Shown: positions 62,409 to 64,000 of the stretch, one piece after another | How the letters are laid out: every line of letters starts with the position of its first letter | Position numbering within the stretch: position 1 is the first letter of the stretch | Source of the DNA: Candidatus Jettenia sp. AMX2 | Lineage (GTDB): Bacteria; Planctomycetota; Brocadiia; Brocadiales; Brocadiaceae | Direction of reading: 5' to 3' | Assembly (NCBI GenBank): GCA_030583665.1 | Contig: CP129469.1 | Location: 2,843,043-2,907,042, forward strand | Length of the DNA: 64,000 bases | Program-made: the position numbers and the translations under genes | Notes under the pieces: model-generated | Seen by the model: the letters and a program-made list of their open reading frames with translations, nothing else | Databases searched by the model: none | Told to the model about the DNA's origin: nothing

Positions 62409-62444
62409 TAAAAAAAAGGGCGTTCCGATAAATCGGAGCGCCCC
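62409..62444 (-). terminator. Rho-independent terminator after the Lys-rich peptide gene
   Basis: On the minus strand GGGCGCTCCGA-TTTA-TCGGAACGCCC with one G-T pair, followed by TTTTTTTTT. It ends about 28 bp before the smc start codon, so smc must have its own promoter or depend on read-through. Confidence 0.9.
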
Positions 62445-62562
62445 GTATTTCATTATACAAATCTCTGGTCCACGGAATAAAATATTGATAATATCATAAA
62501 ATAATATCTCATTTAATCGTTGACTTTTTGTATGTTTACAAAATCTTTCATAGTTAAATAAT

Positions 62563-62649
62563 TTAACATTTCTTTGAAGACTTCTTTGCCGGCGCCTTCT
62601 TCCCTGCAACCTTTGTTTCCTTTTTTGGTGTACTCTTCTTTACCGCCAT
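62563..62649 (-). CDS. 28-residue lysine-rich peptide, histone-H1-like
   Basis: ATG 62649 opens a 28-codon frame: MAVKKSTPKKETKVAGKKAP followed by AKKSSKKC. Twelve of 28 residues are Lys, with Ala, Pro, Ser and Thr between, like the basic tails of bacterial histone-H1-like or HU-extension proteins. AAAGGGGGTGATTATCC in front is close to the ideal anti-16S match, and an intrinsic terminator lies 120 bp downstream, so it looks like an expressed gene. It follows nrdG by 58 bp. DNA or RNA charge-binding is a guess. Confidence 0.6.
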   Translation of the reverse strand: MAVKKSTPKKETKVAGKKAPAKKSSKKC

Positions 62650-62707
62650 GGATAATCACCCCCTTTCCCGGATTACATTATGGTTAGGACCAAAAAGTAT
62701 AATGAAA

Positions 62708-63442
62708 TTACCAATTCCGTTGCGAAATTCTTCCTTCTTCGCCACGTACACAACAGTAGTTGACATACTTATTTGCATGTGCTGCAAAATCTCTCAGTGT
62801 CTCTGCCGGATACGGTGCGGCCGTTACCATTCCTGTGTCCAGACAATGCCCCGGCCTGAATGACTGAATAATATATCTTTGTGCGCCCTGAATAGCCATC
62901 GCAATATCTTCAATATCATCGCCGTCCAATTGCGAGGGACACACGGTAGTGCGAAACTCATACTCAATGCCGCTTTGCATAATAATCTGTATGCTTTTTT
63001 TAATATCTTCAATATTGCAGGAGGTACCTGCAATTTGTTCGTACTTCTCTTTTCGGAGAGGAGCTTTAATATCCATCGCCACACAATCCAAAAGGTTCCT
63101 GCGGATCAGATATTCCAGCATGTAAGGATTTGTCCCGTTAGTATCCAGACGTACCCTGATTCCAGTCTCTTTTAGTGACTGAATAAGCACACTAAGATGC
63201 TTGTGCAGGGTTGGTTCACCACCGCTGATTACCACACCGTCCACCCAGCCACAGCTTTTCCATATTTTGCTGATTACAACATCAGGAGGAATTGATTCCA
63301 ACTCTTCCGGTGTCTGAATTAAATGGGGCGCATGGCAATACGGGCAGCGGAGATTACAGGTTGGTAGAAAAAGTATAGAAACGATTTTACCTTCCCATTC
63401 AATGAGACTGTTTTCTATAAATCCCTTAATCGGTATATCCAT
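62708..63442 (-). CDS. nrdG: Radical SAM activase of anaerobic ribonucleotide reductase
   Basis: Generates the glycyl radical on NrdD with a [4Fe-4S] cluster and SAM. Seen: FLPTCNLRCPYCHAPHLI (CxxxCxxC, Cys near 29, 33, 36), VVISGGEPTLHK (SAM-binding GGE), VRLDTNGTNP and VAMDIKAPLRKEKY. At 244 residues it is the longer 'NrdG2' form also annotated as anaerobic RNR activating protein. It follows nrdD by 52 bp on the same strand, confirming the pair. An anaerobic nucleotide-synthesis route fits an oxygen-sensitive organism. Confidence 0.92.
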   Translation of the reverse strand: MDIPIKGFIENSLIEWEGKIVSILFLPTCNLRCPYCHAPHLIQTPEELESIPPDVVISKIWKSCGWVDGVVISGGEPTLHKHLSVLIQSLKETGIRVRLDTNGTNPYMLEYLIRRNLLDCVAMDIKAPLRKEKYEQIAGTSCNIEDIKKSIQIIMQSGIEYEFRTTVCPSQLDGDDIEDIAMAIQGAQRYIIQSFRPGHCLDTGMVTAAPYPAETLRDFAAHANKYVNYCCVRGEEGRISQRNW

Positions 63443-63494
63443 TTACTGTGCCATCCGGTAAGTGTAATTCCGTTCCGATATTTCCCTGCAATAC

Positions 63495-64000
63495 TTACCA
63501 CTTTGCTGCATATGATTCCGCAAGCACCCCTTCGTTCTTCACCAGAAGGTCGCCAACGCTATAATTCCCCTTGTGCCTGTCAGCCAGTTCACCAATCTTG
63601 GATTTGTTCCAATTGTTAATACGGCTGAAATACCCTACGATTCTCGAAATGCCATACACATTTCTGGAACCGCAGTATCCGCAAATGTCCGTAAGTTTCT
63701 GGGTTACTCTTTTACAATCGTTACAAATAGTAAATTCAGGGGAGATCGTAATCTGGGCAGCCTGGGTATTCTTAAAGGTCTTTTTAACGAGATTCATAAT
63801 ACTCGCCGCCGAAGGTCTTCCTTCACCGACAAAAGCGTGAATAATCGCGCCGGATTCAATCATTGTATGAAACTTACTCTGCAGAAAAATGCGGGTTACC
63901 ATGTCTACCGGAGCATCGGGTCGTAAATGTACGCTATTGGTATAATAGAGTTCATCTCTTTCAGGGTTTCCTTTTACCACACCTGCTGCTTCAGGATAAT
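63495..64000 (-). CDS. nrdD: Anaerobic ribonucleoside-triphosphate reductase, C-terminal part
   Basis: The 3' end of a class III ribonucleotide reductase gene; the 5' part is beyond the window. The open frame runs from the window edge (YPEAAGVVKGNPERDELYYT NSVHLRPD) to the stop at 63495. Seen: the YYTNS.HL motif, a four-Cys zinc site ICNDCKR...ICGYCGSRN, and the glycyl-radical segment SRIVGYFSRINNW. About 43 residues follow the radical Gly, a longer tail than in T4 or E. coli NrdD, as far as I recall. It is followed by nrdG. Confidence 0.92.
   Translation of the reverse strand, partial: YPEAAGVVKGNPERDELYYTNSVHLRPDAPVDMVTRIFLQSKFHTMIESGAIIHAFVGEGRPSAASIMNLVKKTFKNTQAAQITISPEFTICNDCKRVTQKLTDICGYCGSRNVYGISRIVGYFSRINNWNKSKIGELADRHKGNYSVGDLLVKNEGVLAESYAAKW

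Noticed and set aside
1-64000. tRNA, rRNA or CRISPR arrays
   Set aside because: Reading both strands, I saw no cloverleaf with a GGTTCGA-type arm, no rRNA words and no regularly spaced repeats with unique spacers. A tool scan could still find a tRNA I missed.

Overview
The window is dense bacterial chromosome with moderate G+C. It carries many short palindromic dispersed repeats. No rRNA, tRNA or CRISPR array was recognised. The gene set is a DabAB inorganic-carbon pump, a MoxR/DUF58/BatABCDE cluster, two tandem FocA/NirC-type anion channels, a PolX polymerase, S-methyl-thioadenosine phosphorylase, a class-III-type NrdDG pair and a small monohaem cytochrome c. This would suit an anaerobic, CO2-fixing planctomycete of the anammox (Brocadiales) kind. 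That assignment is inference only, because no hydrazine or other anammox marker gene lies here.

Layout. 1-1668: a partial bioA and an upstream SAM-hydroxide adenosyltransferase (DUF62) gene. 2019-8966: a receiver-only response regulator, a small Cys-rich protein, then dabB (an unusually long NuoL+NuoM-like fusion) and dabA. 9593-15766: polX, mtnP, an FKBP isomerase, an RRM RNA-binding protein and a DEAD-box helicase. 16074-26300: a minus-strand moxR-DUF58-(DUF4381-like)-unknown-batA-B-C-D-E cluster, interrupted twice by repeat elements. 26622-29184: mobB, a cytochrome c, rtcA and a zinc-ribbon protein. 29.3-39.5 kb: a defence-like island with a PLD-SNF2 helicase, a decayed DUF433 antitoxin, a possible BECR-type RNase overlapping a DUF3800 gene, a 5'-truncated gene next to a transposase scrap, and a 1,241-residue Type IIG-like methyltransferase with palindromic repeats inside its reading frame. 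On the opposite strand of the island is a candidate free-standing structured RNA with its own promoter and terminator. 39.6-44.3 kb: decayed genes (DUF1828 twice, DUF3024, RelE/ParE, DUF6516, IS3 OrfA, AlbA/AAA_4-like) bounded by a long direct repeat. 44.6-50.7 kb: a VWA protein, an SLC13 transporter with four RCK_C domains, and a PP2C phosphatase.

The most notable part is 50.8-58.8 kb on the minus strand. Three sequences match the fluoride (crcB-motif) riboswitch. One, with a consensus promoter and two successive terminators, precedes a dynamin-like GTPase. Two more lie in tandem before a gene encoding only a stalk-like piece of that GTPase. The first of these two ends in an intrinsic terminator. 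The second lacks one, but its 3' strand can pair with the ribosome-binding site. Downstream follow an antiporter fused to a peptidase-propeptide-like domain, two FocA/NirC channels and small unknown proteins. This reads as a fluoride-responsive membrane/ion-homeostasis locus in which a dynamin-family protein is a main output. I know of no described case of a fluoride-controlled dynamin.

The window closes with smc, a 28-residue lysine-rich peptide gene with a strong ribosome-binding site and terminator, and nrdG/nrdD (nrdD runs off the end).
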